64,000 nt of DNA from JAHRAW01 sp965243285 (GCA_965243285.1 OZ251537.1:2294001-2358000); one strand, 5' to 3'. Counted from the stretch's first letter, positions 53,621-62,702 are shown. The notes: generated from the sequence alone by a model not told the origin. Numbers and translations: made by a program.

Positions 53621-54505
53621 ATGAAACTCCCCATCATCCGTTCACTCTGGATTGGCGACGACCTCACCAATTTAGAGAAGTTGTGCATCCAATCATTCCT
53701 CGATAACGGGCACGAATTCCATCTACACACCTATGGCGACATCGGCGGCATCCCCGCCGGCGCTACGGTAAAACCCGCCAGCGAGGTATTGCCACCGGAG
53801 TACCTATTTACTTATAAAGGCGGCAGCCCGGCCGGAGCTGCCGATAAGTTTCGCTATTTGGCGCTGGCAAAGCACGGCGGTTTTTGGGTGGATATGGATT
53901 GCGTTGCCATAAAGCCGTTCGACTTCGATTTACACCAAACCAAATTGATATTCGGTTATGAAGGGGCCGATTATTTTGGCACCGCCATCATCGGCGCCTA
54001 CCCCAACCATGAACCCATTGTTGAGATGGCAGATCTTTGCCACAAACAAGGCGTCAAAGATGGCGCCAAATGGGGCAGCGTCGGCGGTCCCTTAATCTTC
54101 ACCGACATGGTAAGGAAGCACAACTTAGCTGCCGAGGCTAAACCACAAGCCACCTTTTTCCCGTTCGATTACGACCACGCCTACCAGATATTTTCCGGGG
54201 GGGGGGGGGGGGTAGCATTGCAAGACCTATCGCCGGCAACTTACAGCATTCATTTCTTCAATGAGGGCTGGCGAAAATTCGGTTTGGATAAAAACGCGCG
54301 CTTCGATTCGGGGTGTTTATTCGAACAACTTAAAGCCCGGCACGGCATAAAAAATCTGCCCGATGCACCTCAAATACACGCAGATTTCGTAAACCAAATA
54401 CCCGCCCATAACCTACGCCAACGCAAACAAAGAATAAAACGCGAACGCATTATATATCTACTCATCGCAGTCGCGGCCGGGTTTGCTGTGGGGTTAATCC
54501 TATAA
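53621..54505 (+). CDS. GT32-like glycosyltransferase with G16 tract (phase-variable candidate)
   Basis: 294 residues, paralogue of the gene at 51870: same LWIGD start, GGFWVDMDCVAIKPFDF with the DXD site, then GSVGGPLIFTDM. The C-terminus is a basic helix plus one membrane segment (IIYLLIAVAAGFAVGLIL). Codons around residue 193 are a run of 16 G (54197-54212) giving five glycines; at this length the gene is in frame (ON). Loss or gain of one G would truncate it. It would modify a surface glycan. Confidence 0.82.
   Translation: MKLPIIRSLWIGDDLTNLEKLCIQSFLDNGHEFHLHTYGDIGGIPAGATVKPASEVLPPEYLFTYKGGSPAGAADKFRYLALAKHGGFWVDMDCVAIKPFDFDLHQTKLIFGYEGADYFGTAIIGAYPNHEPIVEMADLCHKQGVKDGAKWGSVGGPLIFTDMVRKHNLAAEAKPQATFFPFDYDHAYQIFSGGGGGVALQDLSPATYSIHFFNEGWRKFGLDKNARFDSGCLFEQLKARHGIKNLPDAPQIHADFVNQIPAHNLRQRKQRIKRERIIYLLIAVAAGFAVGLIL
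54197..54212 (+). repeat. Homopolymer G16 inside a glycosyltransferase gene
   Basis: Sixteen consecutive G bases preceded by TTTTCC and followed by TAGCATTG. The paralogue at 51870 has no such run at the equivalent place. In Neisseria, Haemophilus and Campylobacter such tracts in LOS genes slip at high rate. Confidence 0.95.
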
Positions 54506-54590
54506 AGCCACCGCCGACCGCCGCCGAGATGCCGATGGCTATTACGGAATCACCGCTCCATGGTGATTCATGGTGAAAAAGGGCGCTAAA

Positions 54591-55733
54591 TCACGCCTTA
54601 TCCAACGCTTGGGCTAAATCTTGCTCGATGTCGTCGGCGTCTTCGATGCCCACCGAGAGGCGCACCAAGCCATCGGTGAGGCCGCGCGCCTGGCGTTCGG
54701 CGGCTGGCACATCGGCGTGCGTCATGGTCGCCGGGTGGGTGATCATGGTCTCCACCGAGCCCAAACTTTCCGCCAAACAGGCTAATTTCACGCCGTTCAT
54801 CAGCGCCTTGCCGGCCGCGATGCCGCCCTTTAATTCGAACGACAGCATGCCGCCATAGCCGCTCATTTCGCGCTGGGCGATGGCATATTGGGGGTGGGAT
54901 TGCAGCCCCGGATAACTGACGCGCGCGACTTTGGCGTGGTTTTCGAGGAAACGGGCCATGCGCAAGCCGCTTTCGTCATGGCGCTGCATGCGCAGGTGCA
55001 GGGTTTTGAGACCTAACAAATTCAGCCAGGCATCGAATGGGCTATTGACCGCGCCGATGGTTTTTTGGATGAACTTGAAGCGCTCAAATAGCGCCTGATC
55101 ATTGACCACTAAGGCGCCGCCGATGAGTTGGTTGTGGCCGCTCAAATATTTGGTGGTGGAATGCATGACGATGTCGGCGCCTAACTCCAGCGGGCGCAGA
55201 AAAATCGGCGTGGCGAAGGTGGAATCCACGCCCACCGGAATGCCGGCGGCTTTGGCGATTTTCGCCACGGCGCTGATGTCGGTGATTTTGATGAGCGGAT
55301 TGGACGGCGTCTCCAGCCAAATCAGCCGTGTTTGTGAGCGGATAGCAGCGGCGATGTTTTGCGCATCAGTGCTATCAACATAGGTGAATTCGATGCCATA
55401 GGTGGTTAAAACTTCGTTGAAATGCCGCGACACGCCGCCGTACACATCATCCGAGCACACCACATGGTCGCCGGATTTGAGCAATTTCATCACCGCATCC
55501 ACCGCCGCCATGCCGCTGGCGTAGCAGATGCCGTAGCGCCCGCCCTCCAAGGCCGCCAAATTCGCCTCCAAAATCTGCCGCGTGGGGTTGGATGCGCGGG
55601 TGTAATCAAAGCCCAAATCCCGCCCCACTTCCGGCAGCACATAGGTGGCGGTTTGATAAATCGGCGCGATGATGGCGCCGGTGGTGGGGTCTGGCGATTG
55701 CCCGGCGCGCACGCATTGGGTGTCGATTTTCAT
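54591..55733 (-). CDS. Cystathionine gamma-synthase/lyase-type PLP enzyme
   Basis: 380 residues of the Cys/Met family. IAPIYQTATYVLP, YTRASNPTRQILEANLAALE, YASGMAAVDAVMKLL, WLETPSNPLIKITDI and the PLP lysine in HSTTKYLSGHNQLIGG. The size and GAVNSPFDAWLNLLGLKTL segment fit the MetB/MetC/CGL branch; which reaction it performs cannot be decided from sequence. With the MetY-like gene at 34085 the window holds two routes through homocysteine or cystathionine. Confidence 0.85.
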   Translation of the reverse strand: MKIDTQCVRAGQSPDPTTGAIIAPIYQTATYVLPEVGRDLGFDYTRASNPTRQILEANLAALEGGRYGICYASGMAAVDAVMKLLKSGDHVVCSDDVYGGVSRHFNEVLTTYGIEFTYVDSTDAQNIAAAIRSQTRLIWLETPSNPLIKITDISAVAKIAKAAGIPVGVDSTFATPIFLRPLELGADIVMHSTTKYLSGHNQLIGGALVVNDQALFERFKFIQKTIGAVNSPFDAWLNLLGLKTLHLRMQRHDESGLRMARFLENHAKVARVSYPGLQSHPQYAIAQREMSGYGGMLSFELKGGIAAGKALMNGVKLACLAESLGSVETMITHPATMTHADVPAAERQARGLTDGLVRLSVGIEDADDIEQDLAQALDKA

Positions 55734-55784
55734 GGTCGCATAAGGGTGGTCGGGTGAATGGGGGCGGATGATAGCGAATTTTTG

Positions 55785-55926
55785 GGGAATTATATGATTG
55801 TTGCCCCAATTCTTATTTCACACCGATTTTATAGCGTGGCGAAAAGTATGCTTAGGTTAGGGTTTTTATGGGGTTTTTGGGGTAATGCAAGCGGTTTTTT
55901 TGTTGGGGCAACAACCATATAATTCC
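55785..55926 (-). mobile_element. MITE-like element, copy 4 (inverted)
   Basis: 142 bp in the opposite orientation to the other copies: GGGAATTATATGATTGTTGC at the left and GGCAACAACCATATAATTCC at the right, with TTATAGCG and GGGTAATGCAAGCGG inside. It abuts a GCTTTTG-type block. Confidence 0.8.
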
Positions 55927-56045
55927 TTTTGATATTGGCTTTTGATATTGGCTTTTGATATTGGCTTTGATATTGGCTTTAAATTACTCCCCCGCATGAT
56001 GAAGCGGGGGGAGTGAAGATTAAAGGCGAAAAGCAAAAGCGAAAT
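55927..56045. repeat. Short TTTTGATATTGGC block with C/G hairpin
   Basis: Four units of GATATTGGCTTT, then ACTCCCCCGCATGATGAAGC GGGGGGAGT hairpin and AAAGGCGAAAAGC units. Confidence 0.75.
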
Positions 56046-56097
56046 CACACCTCTGAGCAGTCGCCACAACCCCCGAGCGAGCGAAAAGGGCGGGGGT

Positions 56098-57621
56098 TTA
56101 GTCCAAAAAATCGGCGCACAAGGCCGCCAACCGGGTGGGGTGCTCGGCGTGCAGCCAATGCCCGGCCTCGGCGATTTCCGCGAGGCGGGCGCGCGGAAAA
56201 CGGCGGAAAATCTCGGGCTGGTGGGCTGCGCAGATGTAATCCGAGCGCCCGCCTTTGATAAACAACGCGTCGATGTCGGTGACGCGCGAGTTTTCATAAT
56301 CCGCGAGTGCCGGCAGGTGTCGCGCGATGACCTCCAGATTGAGTTGCCAGCGATAGCGCGCGCCGGCGGCGTTAGGTGCGCCGTCCGCATTATCGCCGCC
56401 GCCGTTATCGCCCATACTTCCGCCCACGCCGCTATCGCCCACGCCACCGCCCACGCCGGTGCGGTCGCCCATGCCGCCAGCCACGCCGTCACTCCCGCCG
56501 CCGATGCCGTTATCGCCCATACCGCCGCCCACGCCGGTGCGGTCGCCCATGCCGCCAGCCACGACATCACTCCCGCCGCCGATGCCGTTATCGCCCATAC
56601 CGCCGCCCACGCCGGTGCGGTCGCCCATGCCGCCAGCCACGACATCACTCCCGCCGCCGATGCCGTTATCGCCCATACCGCCGCCCACGCCGGTGCGGTC
56701 GCCCATGCCGCCAGCCACGACATCACCCCGGCGCGCGTTTTGGGCGATAAATTGCCGCGTAGCGACATCACGGATGCCCGCCGCCAGCGCCGCATCCAGT
56801 TGCCGGCGGTTGGCGATGGCGCGCAAATCCACCGCCCGCATGGCGTCTATCAACGCCAAATGCCCGCCGCCATGGGCGCTCGGTCGGTAGTCCACCGGCG
56901 CAATATCCACCACGATTAATTTACCCACCCGTGGCGATTTTGCGGGCGCGGAATTCAGCGGCGAGGGCGATGTCGCGGGCGCGGAATTCAGCGGCGAGGG
57001 CGATGTCGCGGGCGCGGAATTCAGCGGCGGGGGCGATGTCGCGGGCGCGGAATTCAGCGGCGAGGGCGATGTCGTGGGCGCGGAATTCAGCGGCGAGGGC
57101 GATGTCGCGGGCGCGGATGGCGCCGCAGTCGCGGGCGAAATCGCCGCCCCATGCCCATCCGCCGCCAAAATCGCCGCCGCAGGCGAGCATGCCGCCGCCC
57201 CATGCCCATCCGCCGCCGTAACTTCGCCGCCATGCGGTCGACCATCGCCAGGCTGACCCTCATCCTGCGCCAACATCATCGCCACCTTGCCGCCCATGCT
57301 GTGGCCGAGCACGGCGGCGCCATGCAAGCCATGGTGGTCGATAAAAGCCGCCACATCGCCAGCCATAGCGCGATATCCCATCGCATCCCGCCACGGCGAT
57401 TGCCCATGATTGCGCATATCCAAGCAAAAAACCGCCCGCGAAACCACCAGCCGCTTAGCCACGCCACGCCAATTCGCATTAGCACCGAACAACCCATGCA
57501 AAATGAGCAAAGGCCGCCCCCCCGCCACCCCATACCGCCGAAAATGCAACGCCGCCGGGCGCTGGCATGGATACGATTGGGGGGACATGTTAATGCGTGG
57601 GGTAGGGGGGAAGTGCCGCAA
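56098..57621 (-). CDS. YbfF-like esterase (alpha/beta hydrolase) with two minisatellite inserts
   Basis: 507 residues where the family has about 255-270. Hydrolase parts are all present: LLILHGLFGANANWRGVAK, FCLDMRNHGQSPW, nucleophile GHSMGGKVAM, VVDIAPVDYRP, the acid region TDIDALFIKGGRSDYI and the catalytic His in EAGHWLHAEHP. Between them sit two long inserts: Ala/Thr/Ser/Pro repeats (APATSPSPLNS, five 33-base units) after the nucleophile helix, and Gly/Asp repeats (four 78-base units) in the cap. Both keep the frame. Start 57621 is uncertain; ATG 57588 is an alternative. Whether the protein still folds is open. Confidence 0.8.
   Translation of the reverse strand: MRHFPPTPRINMSPQSYPCQRPAALHFRRYGVAGGRPLLILHGLFGANANWRGVAKRLVVSRAVFCLDMRNHGQSPWRDAMGYRAMAGDVAAFIDHHGLHGAAVLGHSMGGKVAMMLAQDEGQPGDGRPHGGEVTAADGHGAAACSPAAAILAADGHGAAISPATAAPSAPATSPSPLNSAPTTSPSPLNSAPATSPPPLNSAPATSPSPLNSAPATSPSPLNSAPAKSPRVGKLIVVDIAPVDYRPSAHGGGHLALIDAMRAVDLRAIANRRQLDAALAAGIRDVATRQFIAQNARRGDVVAGGMGDRTGVGGGMGDNGIGGGSDVVAGGMGDRTGVGGGMGDNGIGGGSDVVAGGMGDRTGVGGGMGDNGIGGGSDGVAGGMGDRTGVGGGVGDSGVGGSMGDNGGGDNADGAPNAAGARYRWQLNLEVIARHLPALADYENSRVTDIDALFIKGGRSDYICAAHQPEIFRRFPRARLAEIAEAGHWLHAEHPTRLAALCADFLD
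56395..56722. repeat. 78 bp minisatellite in the esterase gene
   Basis: GCGGTCGCCCATGCCGCCAG recurs at 56461, 56539, 56617 and 56695, an exact 78-base period; the middle units differ by one or two bases. Product is a 26-residue Gly/Asp-rich unit (VAGGMGDRTGVGGGMGDNG core). 78 is divisible by three, so copy changes keep the frame. Confidence 0.95.
56942..57106. repeat. 33 bp minisatellite in the esterase gene
   Basis: Five head-to-tail units beginning GCGGGCGCGGAATTCAGCGG (56942, 56975, 57008, 57041, 57074), with single-base variants, then a partial sixth. It encodes the 11-residue unit APATSPSPLNS on the minus strand. Confidence 0.95.
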
Positions 57622-57639
57622 CAGTATAAATGGGGGGTT

Positions 57640-58200
57640 GCTTTTGGCTTTTGGCTTTTGGCTTTTGGCTTTTGGCTTTTGGCTTTTGATGTTGGCTTTT
57701 GATTTCGCTTTTGATGTTGGCTTTTGATTTCGCTTTTTGCTTTTGATTTCGCTTTTTGCTTTGGCTTTGGCTTTGGCTGTTACGCTTTACTCCCCCCCGC
57801 TTTATCTTGCGGGGGAGTCAAAACTGGCGGCTTTATCGCCAGTTTTGGTGGGGGGTGCGTTTGATGTTGGCGTTTGATGTTGGCGTTTGATTCGGCGTTT
57901 GATTCGGCGTTTGATTTAGCGTTTGATTTGGCTGTGGCTTTTCACTGTTGGGGTGAAAATTTATAGGATAAAGGCAAAAGCGAAAGGCAAAGCGAAAAAT
58001 CAAAATCAAAATCAAAAGTACCCCCCACCAAAACTGGCTAAAAAGCCGCCAGTTTTGGCTACCCGCCGAAGCAGCCCACGCCTGTCGGCGTGGCTCTGCT
58101 TTGACTCCCCATCATGATGAAGCGGGGGGAGTGAAGATTAAAGGCGAAAAGCCAAATCAAAGCCAAATCAAAAGCCAAAAGAAAGATCAACCCCCCTCAC
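57640..58200. repeat. GGCTTTTG block with several hairpin units
   Basis: Six GGCTTTTG units, GATTTCGCTTTTTGC units, a CTCCCCCCCGCTTTATCTTG hairpin, AAAACTGGCGG...CGCCAGTTTTGG (about 57821-57849), GTTTGATTCG runs, an inverted ACCAAAACTGGC...GCCAGTTTTGG pair (about 58027-58057), and the CAGCCCACGCCTGTCGGCG hairpin. It ends in AAATCAAAAGCC runs. Confidence 0.85.
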
Positions 58201-58407
58201 AAAATAAATCAAATCCGCCGGCTTCATCCGTCAAACTTAGCCAGCCCATACCGATAAAGCAACCCCGATACGGCGATTCAAGTATACAAACCCCATACAT
58301 CCAAAATACAAACCCATAAACCCCAAACACATCCCCAAAATCATCCCCCAACCATTTTCCGCTACACTACGCCGGCCCCGACACCTCACCATCCCCCAAA
58401 TTCCCCA

Positions 58408-59379
58408 GTGCAGACCGCCGCCCCGGCCGCCGAACCGAAGCCCGGCGAACACGCGTCGGGGGCGATTTTATGCATCGTTTTCGGGGTGTTGATGCTGTCG
58501 TTGGGCGATGCGGTGATCAAGTTTTTCAGCGCCGATTTTTCGATTTGGCAGATTTATGTGGTGCGCTCAGGCTTAGCAGCGCCGGTGTTGGGCGGCGTAA
58601 TGTGGCTACACAGCGGACGCGCGCGGCCGGGGTTTTGGCGCAGCATGCGGCCGCGCGCTTGGCGTTGGACGCTGCTGCGCAGTGCCTTGTTGGCGGTCAC
58701 TTGGGCGCTGTATTACGCCGCCTTGCCGCACCTCGGCCTATCGGCGGCGGCGGCGGTTTTGTATACCATTCCGCTCTTCATCACCATGTTTTCGGCGTTG
58801 TTTATCGGTGAAAAAATCGGCGCGGCGGCGTGGTTTGCGGTGGCGATGGGCTTTATCGGCGCGCTTATCATCGTGCGTCCGGCGGCGGATGATTTCAACG
58901 CCCACGCGCTCTTGCCCATGCTCGCCGCCATTTTGTACGCTTGGTCGATGCTCATCACGCGCACCAAATGCCGCCATGAACACCCGTTAACTTTATCGCT
59001 ATGGATGAACATCATGTTCATCGCCACCGGCGCCATCGCCAGCCTAATGTTGCTACTCTGGCAACCCGAATCCGCCGCCCATAGCCCCTTTTTATTCGGC
59101 GGCTGGCGCGCCCTGACGGCCGCCGAATGGTTGCTGATGGGCGTGCTCGCCGCCACCATCTTGCTCGGCACGATTTTCGCCGCCGCCGCCTACCAAAAAG
59201 CCGCCCCACCACTGGTCGCCACCTTCGAATACACCTATCTGGCATTCGTCGTGTTCTGGGGCTTCATCTTGCTAAACGAAACCCCCGACCAACCCACCGT
59301 CATCGGCATGGTCATCATCGCCGCCGCCGGCAGTATCGCGCTGCGCCAGCGGCGCCGGTCGACCACCGCCGTGAAATAG
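58408..59379 (+). CDS. DMT-superfamily (EamA) transporter
   Basis: 323 residues with ten hydrophobic helices in two five-helix EamA repeats (first: ILCIVFGVLMLSLGDAVIKF; second: LLPMLAAILYAWSMLITR), ending in a basic cytoplasmic tail. A typical drug/metabolite exporter; substrate unknown. Start GTG 58408 follows the repeat region; no good ribosome site is seen. The toxin-antitoxin-like pair begins four bases after the stop, so it may be read from this gene's transcript. Confidence 0.87.
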   Translation: MQTAAPAAEPKPGEHASGAILCIVFGVLMLSLGDAVIKFFSADFSIWQIYVVRSGLAAPVLGGVMWLHSGRARPGFWRSMRPRAWRWTLLRSALLAVTWALYYAALPHLGLSAAAAVLYTIPLFITMFSALFIGEKIGAAAWFAVAMGFIGALIIVRPAADDFNAHALLPMLAAILYAWSMLITRTKCRHEHPLTLSLWMNIMFIATGAIASLMLLLWQPESAAHSPFLFGGWRALTAAEWLLMGVLAATILLGTIFAAAAYQKAAPPLVATFEYTYLAFVVFWGFILLNETPDQPTVIGMVIIAAAGSIALRQRRRSTTAVK

Positions 59380-59383
59380 CGTC

Positions 59384-60508
59384 ATGTCCGCGTCGCTAAT
59401 AAAGAACGCCAACCCGGCTATTTTGCGCGCCTGTCGCGAGCAAATTAATATGGACATTGCTGAAGTTAAAAAGAAAGTCGCCAGCATTATCGATATCGAG
59501 GCCGGGGAAAAACACCCCACCATCAATCAGCTCGATAGGCTGTCCGAGCTTTACCTGGTGCCGCGCTGGATATTTATTAACGAAACCTTGCCGCCGCAAT
59601 ATCAATTCAATAAAACATCGCCGGCCTTTCGAAAATTCACCGATTCGAACTCCGAAATATTTGAATCCACCGAGATTCGAAAATTAACTATCGAAGTCGA
59701 GCAGTTGCGTGATTTTATAATAACCTTGCGCGCCGAAATGGATGAAGCGGTGGCAGCATTTATGCCGCCCGAATTGCCGCGTATCGATAATGCGCAAGAC
59801 ACGGCGCAACATATTCGACGCTGGTTGGGCGCCACAAGCAATTGCACTTCTCTAGAATGGAAAGTGTTGCTGGAGAAAAAAAATATTTTTGTTTTCATGA
59901 CCAACAAATATACAGGACGGTTTCATGTCGATAAAAAAATGTTTCGCGGCTTGTCGATTTACCATGCCACCTTGCCCATCATCATCATAAACGATAACGA
60001 TGCTAAAAAAGCGCAATCATTCACCCTAATGCACGAATTAGGGCATTTACTGAGGCGCGAAAATGCCCTGGATGACTGGAATGAAAACCACCGCTTAACC
60101 GAAAAATGGTGTGATGAATTGGCTGGCAATATTTTAATGCCAGCGCCAGAATTTCACATCGCCGCGCAACATGGCATGGATGATTTAACCGCCATTGATG
60201 AAGTCGCCGCCCGCTTTAAAGTGAGCAAATACGCCTGTTTGGTGAGGGCGAGGCAATTAAAGATCATCACCCAATCCGCCTATGATAAATATTTCCATGA
60301 TCTAGAAACCGAGTACCAAGCGGCGAAAAAAAAGAGTGGATTCGCTAACCGAAACAGAGCGAAAGAAGTGCGGAATCAATACGGCAGCATTTACACCCAT
60401 GCCATTTTCCAGGCTTATCACAATCAAGAAATCGGCCTGCACAAACTATGTAAATTATTTGGCTTAAAGCAAACCGCCCATGCGCTTGAGATAGAGACCG
60501 CATTATGA
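59384..60508 (+). CDS. XRE-HTH/ImmA-IrrE metallopeptidase-type antitoxin-like protein
   Basis: 374 residues. An N-terminal XRE-like helix-turn-helix (about 10-60: ILRACREQINMDIAEVKKKV, IEAGEKHPTINQLDRLSEL) and a C-terminal Zn-peptidase of the ImmA/IrrE type with HELGH (217-221) and EKWCDELAGNILMP supplying the third ligand. The stop overlaps the PIN gene start (ATGA). COG2856-type HTH peptidases paired with DUF4411 PIN proteins are a known toxin-antitoxin-like arrangement, this partner being the neutraliser and probably the repressor. Confidence 0.85.
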   Translation: MSASLIKNANPAILRACREQINMDIAEVKKKVASIIDIEAGEKHPTINQLDRLSELYLVPRWIFINETLPPQYQFNKTSPAFRKFTDSNSEIFESTEIRKLTIEVEQLRDFIITLRAEMDEAVAAFMPPELPRIDNAQDTAQHIRRWLGATSNCTSLEWKVLLEKKNIFVFMTNKYTGRFHVDKKMFRGLSIYHATLPIIIINDNDAKKAQSFTLMHELGHLLRRENALDDWNENHRLTEKWCDELAGNILMPAPEFHIAAQHGMDDLTAIDEVAARFKVSKYACLVRARQLKIITQSAYDKYFHDLETEYQAAKKKSGFANRNRAKEVRNQYGSIYTHAIFQAYHNQEIGLHKLCKLFGLKQTAHALEIETAL

Positions 60509-61023
60509 GCGCGCCATATTGCCTTGACGCCAATGTTTTTATCACGGCGTGGTATATCTATTATCCGATTCACTCTTTCCCATCGCTATGGGAACAAATT
60601 CATGAGCGCCGAAATAAAATTGCATTAATCAAACCGATATTCGATGAAATTGAACCAATTTCATCCACCGATAATAAAAAATTAACGCCCAGCAGAAAAA
60701 AAGAAAAATATCCATTGCGCATATGGCTGCAAGATAATAATTTCGCTAGCGCGTCAATCGATATCGAGGTAAAAAATATTTCTTTAGATTTAGAAAAGGA
60801 ATATGAAATCAAACAAAACCACTCCAAAGGAGCCAGCCAAAACGATATGACATTAATAGCCTATGCACTTATCAACCAAAAAACAGTCGTAACCTATGAA
60901 GCACCGCAAAAACAGAATCCAGCGCATAAATACAACTATAAAATCCCCTTAATATGCCGCGAAAAAAATATCGAATGCATTGATTTTGTGGATTTAGTAA
61001 AGGAACTCGACATAAGAGTCTAA
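60505..61023 (+). CDS. PIN-domain toxin-like protein (DUF4411)
   Basis: 172 residues. The first acidic residue is in YCLDANVFITAWY (Asp8), then IKPIFDEIEP (Glu) and the conserved ASQNDMTLIAYAL (Asp), with VVTYEAP following: the DUF4411 pattern of PIN ribonucleases. Overlaps the ImmA/IrrE gene by four bases. RNA cleavage is expected from the family, target unknown. Confidence 0.85.
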   Translation: MSAPYCLDANVFITAWYIYYPIHSFPSLWEQIHERRNKIALIKPIFDEIEPISSTDNKKLTPSRKKEKYPLRIWLQDNNFASASIDIEVKNISLDLEKEYEIKQNHSKGASQNDMTLIAYALINQKTVVTYEAPQKQNPAHKYNYKIPLICREKNIECIDFVDLVKELDIRV

Positions 61024-61127
61024 AAAATAATAAGAGTATAATCCCCGACTCCGCCCAAATACCGAGCCACCGACAACATCGCCACCCACGCCACCTGATA
61101 CAATATCGCCTTAGCATCGAAACCCAT
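61020..61127 (-). CDS. Possible 35-residue hydrophobic small protein
   Basis: ATG 61127 is preceded by GGAGG with a four-base spacer. The product MGFDAKAILYQVAWVAMLSV continues with RYLGGVGDYTLIIF. It overlaps the end of the PIN gene by four bases on the other strand. Good ribosome site, hydrophobic helix, but no known family; it may be a chance frame. The rest of the gap 61128-61247 shows nothing. Confidence 0.3.
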   Translation of the reverse strand: MGFDAKAILYQVAWVAMLSVARYLGGVGDYTLIIF

Positions 61128-61247
61128 AAAACCTCCAATTCATCCTCCCGCCCACCACAAAATAATGCCCGAAGCGGCGCGGTTAAAATCGTAGACGACC
61201 GCGGCGTTGAAAGCCTTCGAATTTTATTGTGCGATGAATAAAACGCC

Positions 61248-62702
61248 ATGACCATGAATGCACATACTCAAAAAGAGGCCCAAAAAGAGGCCCAAAAAGA
61301 CGCGCAACAATTTGCGCAGCGGGCGACCTTCAGCGTCAAGAATCTCGGCCCCATACAGTCTGGTGAATTCACCGCCAAACCGCTTACCTTATTTTGCGGA
61401 CCAAACAACACTGGCAAAACCTGGCTAATGTACGCGCTATATGCGTTTTGGCGCAATGTGCGTCGTCCAGGAATCAACGGAATCCAAGGGATGGCGAATG
61501 CGTTGCGGGAAAACGGTATATTTAAATGGGACATACAAGAAAATTTGGGCGGACGGTCTCAAAAATATATCAATAAAAACGGTTTGATTCATCCGTCTGA
61601 TTTTTCGGATACATTCAATGTCGATGAATCCACATTTGAACATTCAAAATTTAACTGGAAAATTGCCGAAGATGTTTTTATCAATACTGTGCGGAATAAA
61701 ACTATAAAGGTGGAAATTGATGGCATATTGCTATTGGAAAAACATGCCGGCAGCACGGAATTAACAATCATGTATGCAGCGAAACAAAAAATCATGCCTC
61801 GCGCAGTCGAAAATTATATGATGATTACCTTGTCTAAACTATTGCTATCGATGCCCCGTACATTTTTAATGCCGGCCGAGCGCAATGGCCTTCATTTATT
61901 TTTTAGAGAACTCAGCACGAAACGTACTGCACTGTTGCATCACGCCAGCAAACAAAAAATCAATTTAAATGAATTGTTCCATGATGTAATTAAATCTCGG
62001 TATGCGCAACCTATCGCCGATTACATCGATTGGTTAAACAATCTTCCTGAGTTAAAAATGGGAAAACCTGGTCATTTCCATGCGCTGGCGGAAAAATTGC
62101 GGCGCACTATCAGCGAAGGCAGATACTTAGTCAGTCGCGATGGGGATATTTCTTTTCGACCGAATAAATTGAGCCGAGATGCCAAAGAAGCCACGCCGCC
62201 AACTTTAGGCCTGCATGCAACATCATCAACTATAAAAAGCCTTTTTGGTTTTTGGTTTTATCTGGAAAACCAAGCGAAACCAGGCGATGTGTTGATGATA
62301 GATGAGCCAGAACTCCATCTACACCCGAAACATCAACGCGAATTAGCGCGCATTTTTGCGCAGTTAGTCAACGCCGGGTTGCGCGTGATAGTGAGCACGC
62401 ACAGCGACTATTTGGTGCGTGAAATCAACTCGCTCATCATGTTGGCAACCGACAACCCGGCGCGCGATGGGTTGATGGAAAAACATGGCTACCAAAAAGA
62501 GCACCTTTTGGATAAGGAAATGGTGGCGGCATATTTGGTGGATAATCGAGAAATTACCGCAATGGAAATTACTTCTGATGAAGGGATTTTGGAGAAGACC
62601 TTTGATGATGTCATCGATGATCTAAACGAAATCGGCGATGATATTTATTACACTTATTTAGATAATACGCCCGACGAGGATGTGAAAAATGTCGCTAGTT
62701 GA
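61248..62702 (+). CDS. AAA ATPase (OLD/AAA_21-like) of a probable two-gene defence unit
   Basis: 484 residues. After a short KEAQKEAQKDAQ repeat (three 12-base units) come FSVKNLGPIQSGEF, Walker A FCGPNNTGKTW (about 45-55), a 200-residue helical middle with MPAERNGLHLFF, Walker B DVLMIDEPELHLHPKHQREL and switch VIVSTHSDYLV. It resembles stand-alone ATPases that act with a nuclease. The next gene starts 14 bases before its stop. Its start may be 61248 or 61254; no ribosome site is clear. Confidence 0.8.
   Translation: MTMNAHTQKEAQKEAQKDAQQFAQRATFSVKNLGPIQSGEFTAKPLTLFCGPNNTGKTWLMYALYAFWRNVRRPGINGIQGMANALRENGIFKWDIQENLGGRSQKYINKNGLIHPSDFSDTFNVDESTFEHSKFNWKIAEDVFINTVRNKTIKVEIDGILLLEKHAGSTELTIMYAAKQKIMPRAVENYMMITLSKLLLSMPRTFLMPAERNGLHLFFRELSTKRTALLHHASKQKINLNELFHDVIKSRYAQPIADYIDWLNNLPELKMGKPGHFHALAEKLRRTISEGRYLVSRDGDISFRPNKLSRDAKEATPPTLGLHATSSTIKSLFGFWFYLENQAKPGDVLMIDEPELHLHPKHQRELARIFAQLVNAGLRVIVSTHSDYLVREINSLIMLATDNPARDGLMEKHGYQKEHLLDKEMVAAYLVDNREITAMEITSDEGILEKTFDDVIDDLNEIGDDIYYTYLDNTPDEDVKNVAS

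Noticed and set aside
56140..56919. 259-codon plus-strand frame rich in Ala/His/Ile
   Set aside because: Antisense shadow of the 78 bp minisatellite in the esterase gene, whose catalytic motifs lie on the minus strand.
60872..61255. 127-codon minus-strand frame near the PIN gene
   Set aside because: Cys/Arg/Leu-rich shadow; only the short 61020-61127 frame in another phase has a ribosome site.
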